Shown here piece by piece: positions 26,363 through 35,301 of a stretch of 64,000 nucleotides of DNA; the first letter of the stretch is position 1, and each line of letters starts with the position of its first letter. The DNA comes from Pseudodesulfovibrio portus (lineage in GTDB: Bacteria; Desulfobacterota; Desulfovibrionia; Desulfovibrionales; Desulfovibrionaceae). The translations under genes and the position numbers were made by a program. The notes beneath the pieces were generated by a model. The model did no database searches. It was not told the DNA's origin and worked only from the letters and a program-made list of their open reading frames with translations. The DNA is taken from contig NZ_AP026708.1 in the NCBI RefSeq assembly GCF_026000375.1, forward strand, positions 2,234,501-2,298,500. The letters are read 5' to 3'.

Positions 26363-26923
26363 ATGAGCACCATCGGAAAGCGAATCCGATCCTACCGCGA
26401 AAAGCAGGAACTGAGCGTCGAGGATCTTGCCAACCGCACCGCCCTGACCGAGGACTTTATCCGCGCCATCGAAGAGGAGGACATGTATCCTTCCCTCCAG
26501 CCCCTGGTCAAGCTGGCCCGCGCCCTGGGCGTCCGGCTCGGCACCTTCCTGGACGACAACGTGTCCAGCGACCCGCTGGTGGTCCGCCTGGGCGAGCGCA
26601 AGGAAGAATTGACGATGCATCCGGACGGCAAGGAGCCGGGCGTGAAATTTCATTCACTGGGCAAGGGCAAGACCGACCGCCACATGGAGCCGTTCTTCAT
26701 CGAGCTGCTGCCCCAGTCCGCCAAGGACAAGTCCCTGTCCTCCCACGAGGGCGAGGAGTTCATCCTCTGCCAAAGCGGCAGGGTGCGCATCACCTACGGC
26801 CAGGAAGAGACCGTGCTCGAGCCCGGCGATTCCATCTATTTCAACTCCATCGTCCCGCACAACGTCGGGTGCAGCGGCGAGGAGAAGGCTGAAATTTACG
26901 CCGTTCTCTATTTCCCCGTATAG
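26363..26923 (+). CDS. HTH-cupin transcriptional regulator (cassette 1)
   Basis: A 186-residue protein; GGAGAGAG precedes the ATG. Residues 1-65 are an XRE-type helix-turn-helix (IGKRIRSYREKQELSVEDLA, LVKLARALGVRLGTFL). Residues 105-186 are a cupin_2 barrel (HEGEEFILCQSGRVRITYGQ, LEPGDSIYFNSIVPHNV). Such two-domain regulators sense small molecules with the cupin. It lies 9 bases before the acyl-CoA ligase gene and probably controls it. A second, diverged copy of the pair begins at 28882. Confidence 0.92.
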   Translation: MSTIGKRIRSYREKQELSVEDLANRTALTEDFIRAIEEEDMYPSLQPLVKLARALGVRLGTFLDDNVSSDPLVVRLGERKEELTMHPDGKEPGVKFHSLGKGKTDRHMEPFFIELLPQSAKDKSLSSHEGEEFILCQSGRVRITYGQEETVLEPGDSIYFNSIVPHNVGCSGEEKAEIYAVLYFPV

Positions 26924-26932
26924 GTGGTTTCC

Positions 26933-28573
26933 ATGTCTGTACTCAGAGAACTCACTCTCGGCCGGCTCCTGGACGAGACGGTGGAGAAGTATCCCGACAA
27001 TGAAGCGGTGGTCTATGTGGACCGTGACTTTCGCCTGACCTACAGGGAGTTCGGCGAGCTGGTCGACACCCTGGCCAAGGGCCTCATGGGCCTGGGCGTG
27101 AAAAAGGGCGAGAAAGTGGCGGTCTGGGCCAACAACGTGCCCTATTGGGTGGCCCTGCAGTTCGCCACGGCCAAGATCGGGGCCATCCTGCTCACGGTCA
27201 ACACCCACTACCAGTCCCACGAGCTGAAATACCTGCTCGAACACTCCGAGACCGAGAACCTGTTCATCATCGGCGAATACCGCAATCACGACTATCTCCG
27301 GACCACCTACGAGCTGATCCCGGAGCTCAAGGTCCAGGAGCGGGGACATCTCAAGACCAACAAGTTCCCAAGGCTCAAGCGCGTCTTCTACCTCGGCCAC
27401 GAGAAGCACCGGGGCATGTATTCCGTGCCCGAGCTCCAGGCCATGGCGGCCATGGTCTCCGACAGTCGGTACAAGGCGCGGCAGGCGGAGCTCGACCCCC
27501 ACGACGTGGTCAACATGCAGTACACCTCCGGCACAACCGGGTTCCCCAAGGGCGTGCAGCTGACCCACTACAACATCGGCAACAACGGCTACTGGATCGG
27601 CAAGAACCAGGAGTTCCGGGCCGGAGACAGGCTGGCGCTTACCGTGCCCCTGTTTCACTGCTTCGGCTGCGTCCTCGGCGTGCTCGCCTGCATCAACCAC
27701 GGCGTGACCATGGTCATCCTGGAGGACTTCGTGCCCGTGGACGTCATGCTGGCCATCGACCAGGAGAAGTGCACGGCCGTGTACGGCGTGCCCACCATGT
27801 ACATCGCCATGCTCGATCATCCGCTGTTTTCCAAGTTCGACTTCTCCTCCCTGCGCACCGGCATCATGGCCGGTTCGCCCTGCCCGGTGGAGGTCATGAA
27901 GCGGGTCATCGACAAGATGAACATGAAGGAGATCACCATCTGCTACGGGCTGACCGAAACCAGCCCGGTCATGTCCCAGACCGTCATCGGCGACTCCATG
28001 CGCCAGATGACCGAGACCGTGGGCAAGGCCATGCCGGAGATCGAGATCAAGATCGTCGACCCCGAGAGCGGCGAGGAGTGTCCCCCGCACGTGCAGGGCG
28101 AGGTCTGCTGCCGTGGCTACAACGTCATGAAGGGGTACTACAACAACCCCAAGGCCACGGAAGAGGCCATCGACGCCGAGGGCTGGTGCCACTCCGGCGA
28201 CCTGGGCGACCTGGACGAGGACGGCTACCTGACCATCTCCGGCCGCCTCAAGGATATGATCATCCGGGGCGGCGAGAACGTGTACCCGCGCGAGATCGAG
28301 GAGTTCCTGTACACCATGGACGGCATCCTCGACGTGCAGGTGGCGGGCGTGCCCTCGGCCAAGTTCGGCGAGCAGGTGGGGGCCTTCGTCATCCTCAAGG
28401 AAGGCGCGGAACTGGAACCCGAGGACGTGACCGACTTCTGCCGGGGCAAGATCTCCAACTACAAGATTCCCCGCTTCGTGACGTTCGTGAAGGAATATCC
28501 CATGACCGCCTCGGGCAAGATACAGAAATACAAACTCCGCGACCTGGCCGCCGAACTCTGGCCGGACGCGTAG
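26933..28573 (+). CDS. AMP-forming acyl-CoA ligase (cassette 1)
   Basis: A 546-residue adenylate-forming enzyme that activates a carboxylic acid with ATP and joins it to CoA. The ATG at 26933 has AGGTGG upstream, preferred to an in-frame GTG at 26924. Visible motifs are the phosphate loop YTSGTTGFPKG, YGLTETSPV, the hinge region SGRLKDMIIRGGENVYP and the C-terminal catalytic Lys in TASGKIQKYK. The sequence is closest to the medium/long-chain fatty-acyl-CoA synthetase branch. The exact acid cannot be told. It follows the HTH-cupin gene directly. Confidence 0.94.
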   Translation: MSVLRELTLGRLLDETVEKYPDNEAVVYVDRDFRLTYREFGELVDTLAKGLMGLGVKKGEKVAVWANNVPYWVALQFATAKIGAILLTVNTHYQSHELKYLLEHSETENLFIIGEYRNHDYLRTTYELIPELKVQERGHLKTNKFPRLKRVFYLGHEKHRGMYSVPELQAMAAMVSDSRYKARQAELDPHDVVNMQYTSGTTGFPKGVQLTHYNIGNNGYWIGKNQEFRAGDRLALTVPLFHCFGCVLGVLACINHGVTMVILEDFVPVDVMLAIDQEKCTAVYGVPTMYIAMLDHPLFSKFDFSSLRTGIMAGSPCPVEVMKRVIDKMNMKEITICYGLTETSPVMSQTVIGDSMRQMTETVGKAMPEIEIKIVDPESGEECPPHVQGEVCCRGYNVMKGYYNNPKATEEAIDAEGWCHSGDLGDLDEDGYLTISGRLKDMIIRGGENVYPREIEEFLYTMDGILDVQVAGVPSAKFGEQVGAFVILKEGAELEPEDVTDFCRGKISNYKIPRFVTFVKEYPMTASGKIQKYKLRDLAAELWPDA

Positions 28574-28589
28574 AAATAGATTGAAGAAT

Positions 28590-28645
28590 CCGGGGGGAAC
28601 CTCTTGAGAGAGGTTCCCCCGGACCCCCTTCCAGAACTTTTTGGC
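28590..28645 (-). repeat. Interspersed hairpin repeat, copy R2 (after ligase 1)
   Basis: CCGGGGGGAACCTCT (28590-28604) pairs with AGAGGTTCCCCCGG (28609-28622), then GGACCCCCTTCCAGAACTTTTTGG follows. The element has the same order and flank as R1, with a different stem interior. It starts 16 bases after the ligase stop and probably terminates it. Confidence 0.8.
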
Positions 28646-28758
28646 GCGCCGCCGGGAAGGGAGGAAGGTGAAGACAGATTGAGACGGCGGCGAAAGGTGC
28701 CGTTCAATATTGATATTTAAACCGGCTCCCCTCGTTTCCAAACTCCGCGAAGCGGCGA

Positions 28759-28857
28759 TAAAAAGTTTGGGAAAAGGAGGGGAAGGGGGTCCGGGGGAGG
28801 GGGAGGAAACAACCCTTTTCAAAGGGGTTTCCTCCCCTTCCCCCGGCCGCCGGAGGC
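28759..28857 (+). repeat. Interspersed hairpin repeat, copy R3
   Basis: AAAAAGTTTGGG is followed by a purine-rich stretch and a long stem (28791-28846, CCGGGGGAGGGGGAGG...CCTCCCCTTCCCCCGG), then CCGCCGGAGGC. It is in the opposite orientation to R2, 114 bases away. No gene ends here on the minus strand, unlike copies R1, R2 and R4. It ends 25 bases before the second HTH-cupin gene. The 28646-28758 interval between the copies holds nothing recognisable. Confidence 0.85.
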
Positions 28858-28881
28858 ACTCTTTTTTCACAAGGAGGAAGT

Positions 28882-29430
28882 ATGGAACAGTATAAGGAGA
28901 TCGCGCCCAGGCTGGTGGGGGTGCGTGAAGGCGTCGGCTGGACTCCGAAAGAGATGGCCGATCTGCTTGGTGTGACCGAGGACAAGGTATTGTCCTATGA
29001 ATCGGGCACGGTGGAGATTCCGGTGGGGTATCTGCTGGACGTTTCCCGGCTGTGCCGCGTGGATCTGACCACGCTCATTTCCGGGCGCGAGCCGCATCTC
29101 AAGTCCTATTCGCTGGTGCGCAAGGACGAGGGCTTTTCCGTGGACCGGCGCAAGGACTACGACTACAAGGCGCTCGGCTACAAGTTCGCGGGCCGCGAGA
29201 TGGAGCCGTTCCTGATCACGGTGCCGCCCAAGTCCGGCGAGGAGATGGTCGAGACCGCCCACCGCGGCCAGGAGTTCATCTACGTGCTCGAAGGCAGGCT
29301 GGAGGTCCGTCTCGGCGGCGAACCGATCATCGTCGAGACCGGCGACTCGCTCTATTTCAACTCGGAAACGCCCCACGCCCTGCGCGGCCTGGACGGCAAG
29401 GACGTCAAGTTCCTCGATGTGATTCTGTAG
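28882..29430 (+). CDS. HTH-cupin transcriptional regulator (cassette 2)
   Basis: A 182-residue protein; AAGGAGG precedes the ATG. The N-terminal XRE-like helix-turn-helix (GWTPKEMADLLGVTEDKVLS) is followed by a cupin_2 domain (HRGQEFIYVLEGRLEVRLGG, VETGDSLYFNSETPHALRG). It is paralogous in layout to the 26363 gene; the shared phrase GDS-x-YFNS is striking. It is followed 98 bases later by the second acyl-CoA ligase, which it probably regulates. Confidence 0.92.
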   Translation: MEQYKEIAPRLVGVREGVGWTPKEMADLLGVTEDKVLSYESGTVEIPVGYLLDVSRLCRVDLTTLISGREPHLKSYSLVRKDEGFSVDRRKDYDYKALGYKFAGREMEPFLITVPPKSGEEMVETAHRGQEFIYVLEGRLEVRLGGEPIIVETGDSLYFNSETPHALRGLDGKDVKFLDVIL

Positions 29431-29528
29431 GGTTGGTTGGAGAGCATCCGACCCGCCCGGAGAAGATTTTACGATTATTGGTTGCGGAATAATCACGAAA
29501 ATTCAAGAGAATCACGGAGAATACATTG

Positions 29529-31166
29529 ATGTTTACCAAGGAAGAATACGCCGATTACAAGGACCTGTGCGCCCGGTACAAACCTGAATGCCCGGACAAT
29601 TTCAACTTCTCTTTCGACGTCCTGGACAAGATGGACCCGGAAAAGGTCGCCCTCATTCACGTGGACGACGCGGGCACGCGGCGCGAGTTCACTGCCCGGT
29701 TCTTTCAGGAATCCTCCTGTAGGCTGGCCAACGCTCTGAAGGAAAAGGGCGTCAAAAAGGGCGACCGGATCATGCTGGTGCTCTATCGCCGGTACGAGTA
29801 CTGGACCGTCATGCTCGCCCTGCATCGCCTCGGCGCGCTGCCCATCCCGTCCCCGTCCCTGCTGACCAAAAAGGACATCGTCGAGCGCGTGAACTACGCG
29901 GGCATCTCCGCCGTCATCTGCGAGGACTCCATCTGCGAGCGCGTGGATCAGGCCAAGCCCGACTGTCCGGGCCTGAAGCTGTTCGTGCAGATCGACGGCC
30001 AGACCAATGACGGCTGGTTCGACTACGAGGAACTCATGGCCTCCGGCGACGCGGCCTTCCCGCGCACCGGCGACTCCCCGTGCGGCGACGATCCCATGGT
30101 CATCTTCTTTTCCTCCGGCACCACGGGGCTGCCCAAGATGGTGCTGCATACCTTTGACTACCCTGCCTCCCACTTCACCACCGGCGCGCTCTGGCACGAC
30201 CTGGAGGACGGCGACATCCACCTGACCCTGTCCGAGACCGGCTGGGCCAAGTCCGTGTGGGGCAAGTTCTACGGCCAGTGGATGGCCGGGGCCACCGTGT
30301 TCGTCTGGGACTTCCGGGGCAAGTTCGAGCCTGCGGAACTGCTTAGGATCATGGCCGACAACAGGATCACCACCTTCTGCGCGCCGCCCACGGTTTACCG
30401 GTTCCTGGTGCGCGAAGACCTGACCAAGTACGACCTGTCCGCTCTGCGCCACTGCACCACGGCGGGCGAGCTGCTCAACGACTCGGTGTTCCACGCCTGG
30501 CAAAAGGCCTTCAACATGCCGCTCTACGAGGGCTACGGCCAGACCGAGACCACGCTTCAGGTGGCCACCTTCAAGTTCATGAAGCCCAAGCCCGGCTCCA
30601 TCGGCAAGCCCGTTCCCGGCTGGGACATCGCCCTGCTCGACGAGGAAGGCAACCAGGTGCCCCAGGGCGAGGAAGGCGAAATCTGCATCAAGATCGACAA
30701 GCCGGTACTCGGCCTGTTCGACTCCTATATGGACGAGCCCGGGAAAACCGCCTCGGTCAAGTACGACGGCTGGTACCATACCGGGGACAAGGCCTGGGCC
30801 GACGAGGACGGGTTCTTCTGGTTCATGGGCCGCACCGACGACCTGATCAAGTCCTCGGGCTACCGCATCGGGCCGTTCGAGGTCGAGTCCGCCCTGGTCG
30901 CCCACGACGCGGTCATCGAGGCGGCGGTCACCGGCCTGCCCGACGAGGTGCGCGGCCAGCTGGTCAAGGCCACCGTGGTGCTCGCGCCCGGCTACGAAGG
31001 GAACGAGAAACTGACCAAGGAACTGCAGGCGTTCGTCCGCGAACTGACCGCGCCCTACAAGTACCCGCGCGTCATCGAATACGTCACCGACCTGCCCAAG
31101 ACCATCTCCGGCAAGATCAAACGCAAGGAAATCCGCGAAGCCGACCTGGCGAAGTTGGTCAACTAG
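29529..31166 (+). CDS. AMP-forming acyl-CoA synthetase (cassette 2)
   Basis: A 545-residue adenylate-forming enzyme starting at ATG 29529 with GGAG upstream. Motifs are FFSSGTTGLPKMVLHT, YEGYGQTETTLQVA, GRTDDLIKSSGYRIGPFEVE and the catalytic Lys in KTISGKIKRKE. It belongs to the acetyl/medium-chain acyl-CoA synthetase branch, a different subfamily from the ligase in cassette 1, so the two cassettes probably handle different acids. A strong terminator follows. Confidence 0.94.
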   Translation: MFTKEEYADYKDLCARYKPECPDNFNFSFDVLDKMDPEKVALIHVDDAGTRREFTARFFQESSCRLANALKEKGVKKGDRIMLVLYRRYEYWTVMLALHRLGALPIPSPSLLTKKDIVERVNYAGISAVICEDSICERVDQAKPDCPGLKLFVQIDGQTNDGWFDYEELMASGDAAFPRTGDSPCGDDPMVIFFSSGTTGLPKMVLHTFDYPASHFTTGALWHDLEDGDIHLTLSETGWAKSVWGKFYGQWMAGATVFVWDFRGKFEPAELLRIMADNRITTFCAPPTVYRFLVREDLTKYDLSALRHCTTAGELLNDSVFHAWQKAFNMPLYEGYGQTETTLQVATFKFMKPKPGSIGKPVPGWDIALLDEEGNQVPQGEEGEICIKIDKPVLGLFDSYMDEPGKTASVKYDGWYHTGDKAWADEDGFFWFMGRTDDLIKSSGYRIGPFEVESALVAHDAVIEAAVTGLPDEVRGQLVKATVVLAPGYEGNEKLTKELQAFVRELTAPYKYPRVIEYVTDLPKTISGKIKRKEIREADLAKLVN

Positions 31167-31190
31167 ATCGCTTCTGAACTCCCGTACAAA

Positions 31191-31222
31191 AAAAGCCCCG
31201 CCAGTAATGGCGGGGCTTTTTC
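31191..31222. terminator. Bidirectional terminator
   Basis: The perfect stem AAAAGCCCCGCC/GGCGGGGCTTTT (31191-31202 with 31209-31220) is flanked by A's and T's. It separates the plus-strand synthetase from the minus-strand rlmH operon. Confidence 0.93.
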
Positions 31223-31281
31223 TTCCCGGAGCGATTCGGGTGCCGCCCAGGCACCTCGACAGCGGCTCTTGCGGAAGCCGC

Positions 31282-31539
31282 CTATTGCTTTTCCCCCTTC
31301 TCCTCAGCTTCCGCGGCCTCGGCTGCGGCTGCGCCCTCTTCGGTAATCAGGGAGGCGTAGGCGTCCTTGAAGATGAGTTTGGTTGCCAGTTCGTCGGCCT
31401 GCTCGCCCAGTTCCATGAGGTGTTCGAGGAAGTCGAGGATGAGCAGCCGGCGTTCTTCCTCGCCGTTTTCGAACTCGAATTTGCAGTCGCCGGACTCGAA
31501 ATAGTGGGCCACGCGTTCAAGGTAATCGATGTCGAGCAT
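31282..31539 (-). CDS. Small acidic hypothetical protein after rlmH
   Basis: An 85-residue cytoplasmic protein; GGAG precedes the ATG. It is mostly helical and acidic (LILDFLEHLMELGEQADELA), with an Ala/Glu-rich tail. It lies 14 bases after rlmH and is probably co-transcribed with it. I recognise no domain. Confidence 0.75.
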   Translation of the reverse strand: MLDIDYLERVAHYFESGDCKFEFENGEEERRLLILDFLEHLMELGEQADELATKLIFKDAYASLITEEGAAAAEAAEAEEKGEKQ

Positions 31540-31553
31540 GGGTGAAATCTCCG

Positions 31554-32024
31554 TTAATCGTGATGATAGGGCATGTTTTTATGGATGGTCCCGGCCCGGT
31601 AGAGCTGTTCGAGGAGCAGCAGACGGGCCAGTTCATGGGGCAGGGTCATGTCGCTCAGGCGGATGGAATGGCGGGCAACGGCCTTGACCTCGTCGGCCAG
31701 TCCGAAGGGGCCGCCGATGACGAACACGGGGCGCTGGTTGGGCGCGTCGGTCCATTTTTTGAGATGTTTCGCCAGCTGGCGCGAGGTGAGGCGGTCGCCG
31801 AACTCGTCGAGGAGGATGACGATGTCGCCGGGCTTGATCTTGGAGAGGATGGCCTCGCCTTCCTTTTTGACCTTGTCGGGCGGCGGCAGCTTGCCGGGCG
31901 CGTCCTTGACCATGGTCTCGTCGAGTTTGAAGAAGCGCGACAGTTTCTTCCGGTAATGGGCGCACCCTTCCCGGGAAAAGGGCTCCTTGAGCTTGCCCAC
32001 CCAGATGAAACCGATCTTGCTCAT
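31554..32024 (-). CDS. rlmH: 23S rRNA pseudouridine-1915 N3-methyltransferase
   Basis: A 156-residue SPOUT-class methyltransferase that modifies helix 69 of 23S rRNA. The family length is about 155. Visible are the SAM-knot motif FVIGGPFGLADEV and the C-terminal RAGTIHKNMPYHHD. The ATG at 32024 shares bases with the stop of the phosphoesterase gene (TGATG), implying coupled translation; an in-frame GTG one codon earlier is less likely. Confidence 0.95.
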   Translation of the reverse strand: MSKIGFIWVGKLKEPFSREGCAHYRKKLSRFFKLDETMVKDAPGKLPPPDKVKKEGEAILSKIKPGDIVILLDEFGDRLTSRQLAKHLKKWTDAPNQRPVFVIGGPFGLADEVKAVARHSIRLSDMTLPHELARLLLLEQLYRAGTIHKNMPYHHD

Positions 32025-32680
32025 CACACGCTCTCGAGTACCGCGCTGACGGTCTGACCGTTGAAGTCGATGCGCACGTAGCCGCCGCCCGCCAGCATGC
32101 CGGGATTGATGACCGGGGTATTGCCGATCATGTCGGTGCCGGTGGCCTCGTGGATATGGCCGGTGACGACCAGGGCGGGCTGCACGCGCTCGATGAAGGC
32201 GCGCACGCCGGGGCTGCCCACGTGCTGGCCGTTGCCGAGCATGTCGAGCCGGGTGTTGGCGGGCGGTTCGTGGATGGCGCAGACGAGGTGGTCGAAATGG
32301 GCGGCCAGCCTGTGGGTCTCGTCCAGCCAGCGGACGATGGTTTCCTCGGACACCTCGCCGGGCGTGCCGAAGGGCGTGGGCGTGGACAGGCCGACGCCCA
32401 TGAGCCCGAGGCCGGGGGCGAGCCCGCGCACCCGCAGGTGGATGTCCGCGTCCTGTTCGGTCAGAAAGGTCTGCACGGTGTCGGTGTCCATGTTGCCGGG
32501 CTGGGCGAATATGCGCGGGTTCACGGCGGCCACTGCCCGGAACACGCGGTCCACGGCCTCGCGGCTGCCGCGGTTGGTGATGTCGCCGGTTATGATGACG
32601 CCGTCCGCTTGGGCCAGGCCGGGGATGGCCGTAATCAGGCCGGTTGATTCGTGGACGTCGCCGAAGGCTATGAATTGCAT
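32024..32680 (-). CDS. Calcineurin-like metallophosphoesterase
   Basis: A 218-residue protein starting MQFIAFGDVHES, with GGAGAGAG upstream; a longer frame to 32737 is less likely. The metal-binding motifs are GDVH (7-10), GDITNRG, QPGNMD in place of the usual GNHD, AIHEPP and VTGHIHEA. The family includes nucleases, 2',3'-cyclic phosphodiesterases and phosphatases. The substrate is unknown. It is first in the operon with rlmH. Confidence 0.9.
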   Translation of the reverse strand: MQFIAFGDVHESTGLITAIPGLAQADGVIITGDITNRGSREAVDRVFRAVAAVNPRIFAQPGNMDTDTVQTFLTEQDADIHLRVRGLAPGLGLMGVGLSTPTPFGTPGEVSEETIVRWLDETHRLAAHFDHLVCAIHEPPANTRLDMLGNGQHVGSPGVRAFIERVQPALVVTGHIHEATGTDMIGNTPVINPGMLAGGGYVRIDFNGQTVSAVLESV

Positions 32681-32762
32681 GGTGCGCTCTCTCCGAAAAG
32701 TTGGACCGACAGTACCGCCCGGACTTTGCTCCGTCAACGGCGGGCCAACCGGCCGGGGAGAG

Positions 32763-35168
32763 TTACTTCCTGCAGTCGCCCGGCACGGCCAGCCCGGTCA
32801 GTTCGGCCAGCCGGTCGTCCACGCGGCGGTAAAGGCTGCCGAGCGGGTATTTGCCGCTTGCGCCGCGTTTGCCGCACTTGAGGCCTGTGAGGATGAGCAT
32901 TGCCTCCTCGATGGTCTTGACCGGGAAGATGTGGAACTTGCCAGCGTCCACGGCCTGGATGATCTCGTCCTTGAGCATCAGGTTGACCACGTTGTCCGCT
33001 GGCAGGATCACGCCCTGTTTGCCGGTCAGCTTGCGGCGGCGGCAGACCTCGAAGAATCCCTCGATCTTGCGGTTGACCCCGCCCACGGCCATGACCGATC
33101 CGCTTTGCGAGACCGCGCCGGTGAAGGCGTAGGACAGGTTGACGGGCGCGCCGGACAGGGCCGAGAGCAGGGAGGCCAGCTCCGCGCCGGACGCGGAGTC
33201 GCCCTCGATGCCCGCGTAGGACTGCTCGAAGCAGAGCGACCCGGTGAGCACGATGGGCTTGTCCTGGGCGAACAGGCGCACCAGGTAGGACTTGATGATC
33301 ATCATGCCCTTGGTGTGGATGGGGCCGCCCAGCTGGGCCTCGCGCTCCAGGTCGAGGATGCCGCCGTGGCCCACGCCCACGGTGCAGGATATCTGGTGCG
33401 GAAGGCCGAATTCGTAGTTGCCGAACAGGGTCACGGACAGCCCGTTGCACAACCCGGTGGCCTGGCCGTCGGTGGCCACCTTGATCACCTGGCGGTCGTA
33501 GTCGGCCATGAACTCCTCTTCGTACAGGTTGGCCCTGTAGTCCTTGGCGAACACGGCCTCGTTCAGGGTGGCCAGGTCCACTTTTTTCTTCCCGGCCATG
33601 CGGGCCAGGGCCGTGGCCTCGATCATGCGCTCGCGGATGAGCGGGATGAACAGGGAGAGGCGCTTCTGGTCTTCGGCCAGCCGGGAGGAGAAGTCCACCA
33701 GCCCGGCCATGGCTTCGCGGGTCAGCGGCATGACGTCGGACTCGCGGGCGGTCTGGCCGATGATGGATATGAAATTGCGGATGTTGGCGGCGTTGCGCGT
33801 AGCCGCGTGCTGCAAGTGCGCCTTGAGCTTGAAGAACTTGGCGAACCGGTCGTCGTTGTAGAGCAGGATCTCGTAGTTCTCGTCCGTGCCGATGAGCACC
33901 ACCTTGATGTCCAGCGGGATGGGCTCGGGCTGGATGGTGCGGGCGCGGACCTGTTCCGGGTCCACCGGGTCCTCGATGCGCGACTGGCCGGTGCGCAGGG
34001 CGCGGAGCAGCCCCTCCCAGGAGCTGGGGTGGGTGAGCAGGTCCTCCATGTTGACGATGAGGAAACCGCCGTTGGCGTTGTGCAGGGAGCCCGCCTTGAT
34101 CAGGGTGAAGTCCGTGTACAGCGCACCCATCTCGGCCTCGCGCTCGATGGAGCCGAGCAGGTTGAAGGGCGTGGGGTGGTCTTCGGTCACCACGGGCGCG
34201 CCCCTGGTCTTGCCGTGATCCACGAACAGGTTGACCTCGAATCGGGAAAAGAAGTCCTCTCCGGTCTGCATGCCGTCGGGCATGAGTCCGGCCAGGGAGG
34301 TGTCGCGCGGCATGAACTGGTCCACGTTCTCCACCACCTCGTCCGCCAGTGCCGTGAAGTATTCCGCCAGCCGTTTTATGTCGCCGAACTTGTCCTTGAC
34401 CGGGGCGAAACAGTCCTCCATGACCACCTGGGCCATTTCCTTGTGCAGGAGGGACTCGGAGTCGCGCATGTCCATTTCGTTCTGGTTGATCTGGCGCAGG
34501 ATGGAGCTGACCCCGGCCAGCAGCTCCTCGCCCTTGGCCTTGAGCTTCTTGCGCACGGCGGGCTTGAGCTTGTCGAAGTCCTTGTCCGAGACCACCTCGC
34601 CGTCCACGATGGGCGACAGGGTGAGCACGCCGTCGTCGTCCAGGCTCAGGGAGAAGCTTTCCTTCTCCGCCGAGGCGTCCATCCTGGAGAACAGGTCCTC
34701 GCGCTTGGCGTTGAATTTCTTGACCATGGCCTCGTGCTTCTGCTGGAAGGAGTCCTTCTCGAAGCGGGCGGGGATTTCCTGGCGGATGTGGGTCATGGCT
34801 TTCTGCTGGGCGGTCTTGAACTTGCGGCCCCGGCCTGCGGCCATGGAGACCGCGATGGGCCGGTCGTTGTCTTCGAAGTTGTAGAGATAGACCCAGTCGC
34901 AGGGCGGCTTGGCCTTGGCCGCTGCGGGCGTGAGGAACGATTTGACGAAATAGGTGCGGCCCATGTTCGGCTCGCCCGCCACGAAGATGTTGTGCTCGTT
35001 GCCCTTGATCTTGAGCGCCAGGGACAGGGCCTGGATGGCGCGGGGCTGGAGCTTGGCGTAGACGTTCTTGGCCGGAACGTCCGCGCTGGTGGCGAAGGGT
35101 ATGCTTTTCGGGTCGAGGGTGGCCCGCAGCTTGGAGCCGTGGAGTCCTTTGGGCGTGGTCTGGTTCAT
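32763..35168 (-). CDS. Lon-family (S16) AAA protease, LonB/YcbZ type
   Basis: An 801-residue ATP-dependent protease-like protein. The C-terminal S16 domain has the Ser-Lys dyad: S658 in GDSASGAEL and K701 in VGGVNRK, 43 residues apart as in classical Lon. The N-terminal nucleotide site reads FVAGEPNMGRTYF, with Arg (R71) where the P-loop Lys normally is. A long coiled insertion (residues 110-260) precedes the second part of the AAA module (NGGFLIVNMEDLL). The layout matches the AAA_32/Lon_C family rather than housekeeping Lon. It is cytoplasmic; targets are unknown. Confidence 0.92.
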   Translation of the reverse strand: MNQTTPKGLHGSKLRATLDPKSIPFATSADVPAKNVYAKLQPRAIQALSLALKIKGNEHNIFVAGEPNMGRTYFVKSFLTPAAAKAKPPCDWVYLYNFEDNDRPIAVSMAAGRGRKFKTAQQKAMTHIRQEIPARFEKDSFQQKHEAMVKKFNAKREDLFSRMDASAEKESFSLSLDDDGVLTLSPIVDGEVVSDKDFDKLKPAVRKKLKAKGEELLAGVSSILRQINQNEMDMRDSESLLHKEMAQVVMEDCFAPVKDKFGDIKRLAEYFTALADEVVENVDQFMPRDTSLAGLMPDGMQTGEDFFSRFEVNLFVDHGKTRGAPVVTEDHPTPFNLLGSIEREAEMGALYTDFTLIKAGSLHNANGGFLIVNMEDLLTHPSSWEGLLRALRTGQSRIEDPVDPEQVRARTIQPEPIPLDIKVVLIGTDENYEILLYNDDRFAKFFKLKAHLQHAATRNAANIRNFISIIGQTARESDVMPLTREAMAGLVDFSSRLAEDQKRLSLFIPLIRERMIEATALARMAGKKKVDLATLNEAVFAKDYRANLYEEEFMADYDRQVIKVATDGQATGLCNGLSVTLFGNYEFGLPHQISCTVGVGHGGILDLEREAQLGGPIHTKGMMIIKSYLVRLFAQDKPIVLTGSLCFEQSYAGIEGDSASGAELASLLSALSGAPVNLSYAFTGAVSQSGSVMAVGGVNRKIEGFFEVCRRRKLTGKQGVILPADNVVNLMLKDEIIQAVDAGKFHIFPVKTIEEAMLILTGLKCGKRGASGKYPLGSLYRRVDDRLAELTGLAVPGDCRK

Positions 35169-35251
35169 GAAATTCTCGTGCTGGTTGTTTTCTGCGCGGT
35201 GGAGCCCACCATAGGGTGAATCTACGGGTTTTCACCCTGGATGTCACCACG

Positions 35252-35279
35252 AAAAGGGGCGGCCCGCATGGACCGCCCC
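35252..35279 (-). terminator. Terminator of the seven-gene surface operon
   Basis: On the minus strand GGGGCGGTCC and GGGCCGCCCC form a 10-bp stem with a four-base loop followed by TTTTC. It lies 23 bases past the stop at 35302. Confidence 0.85.
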
Positions 35280-35301
35280 GGTGTGCTCGAAGTGGTGGCG
35301 G

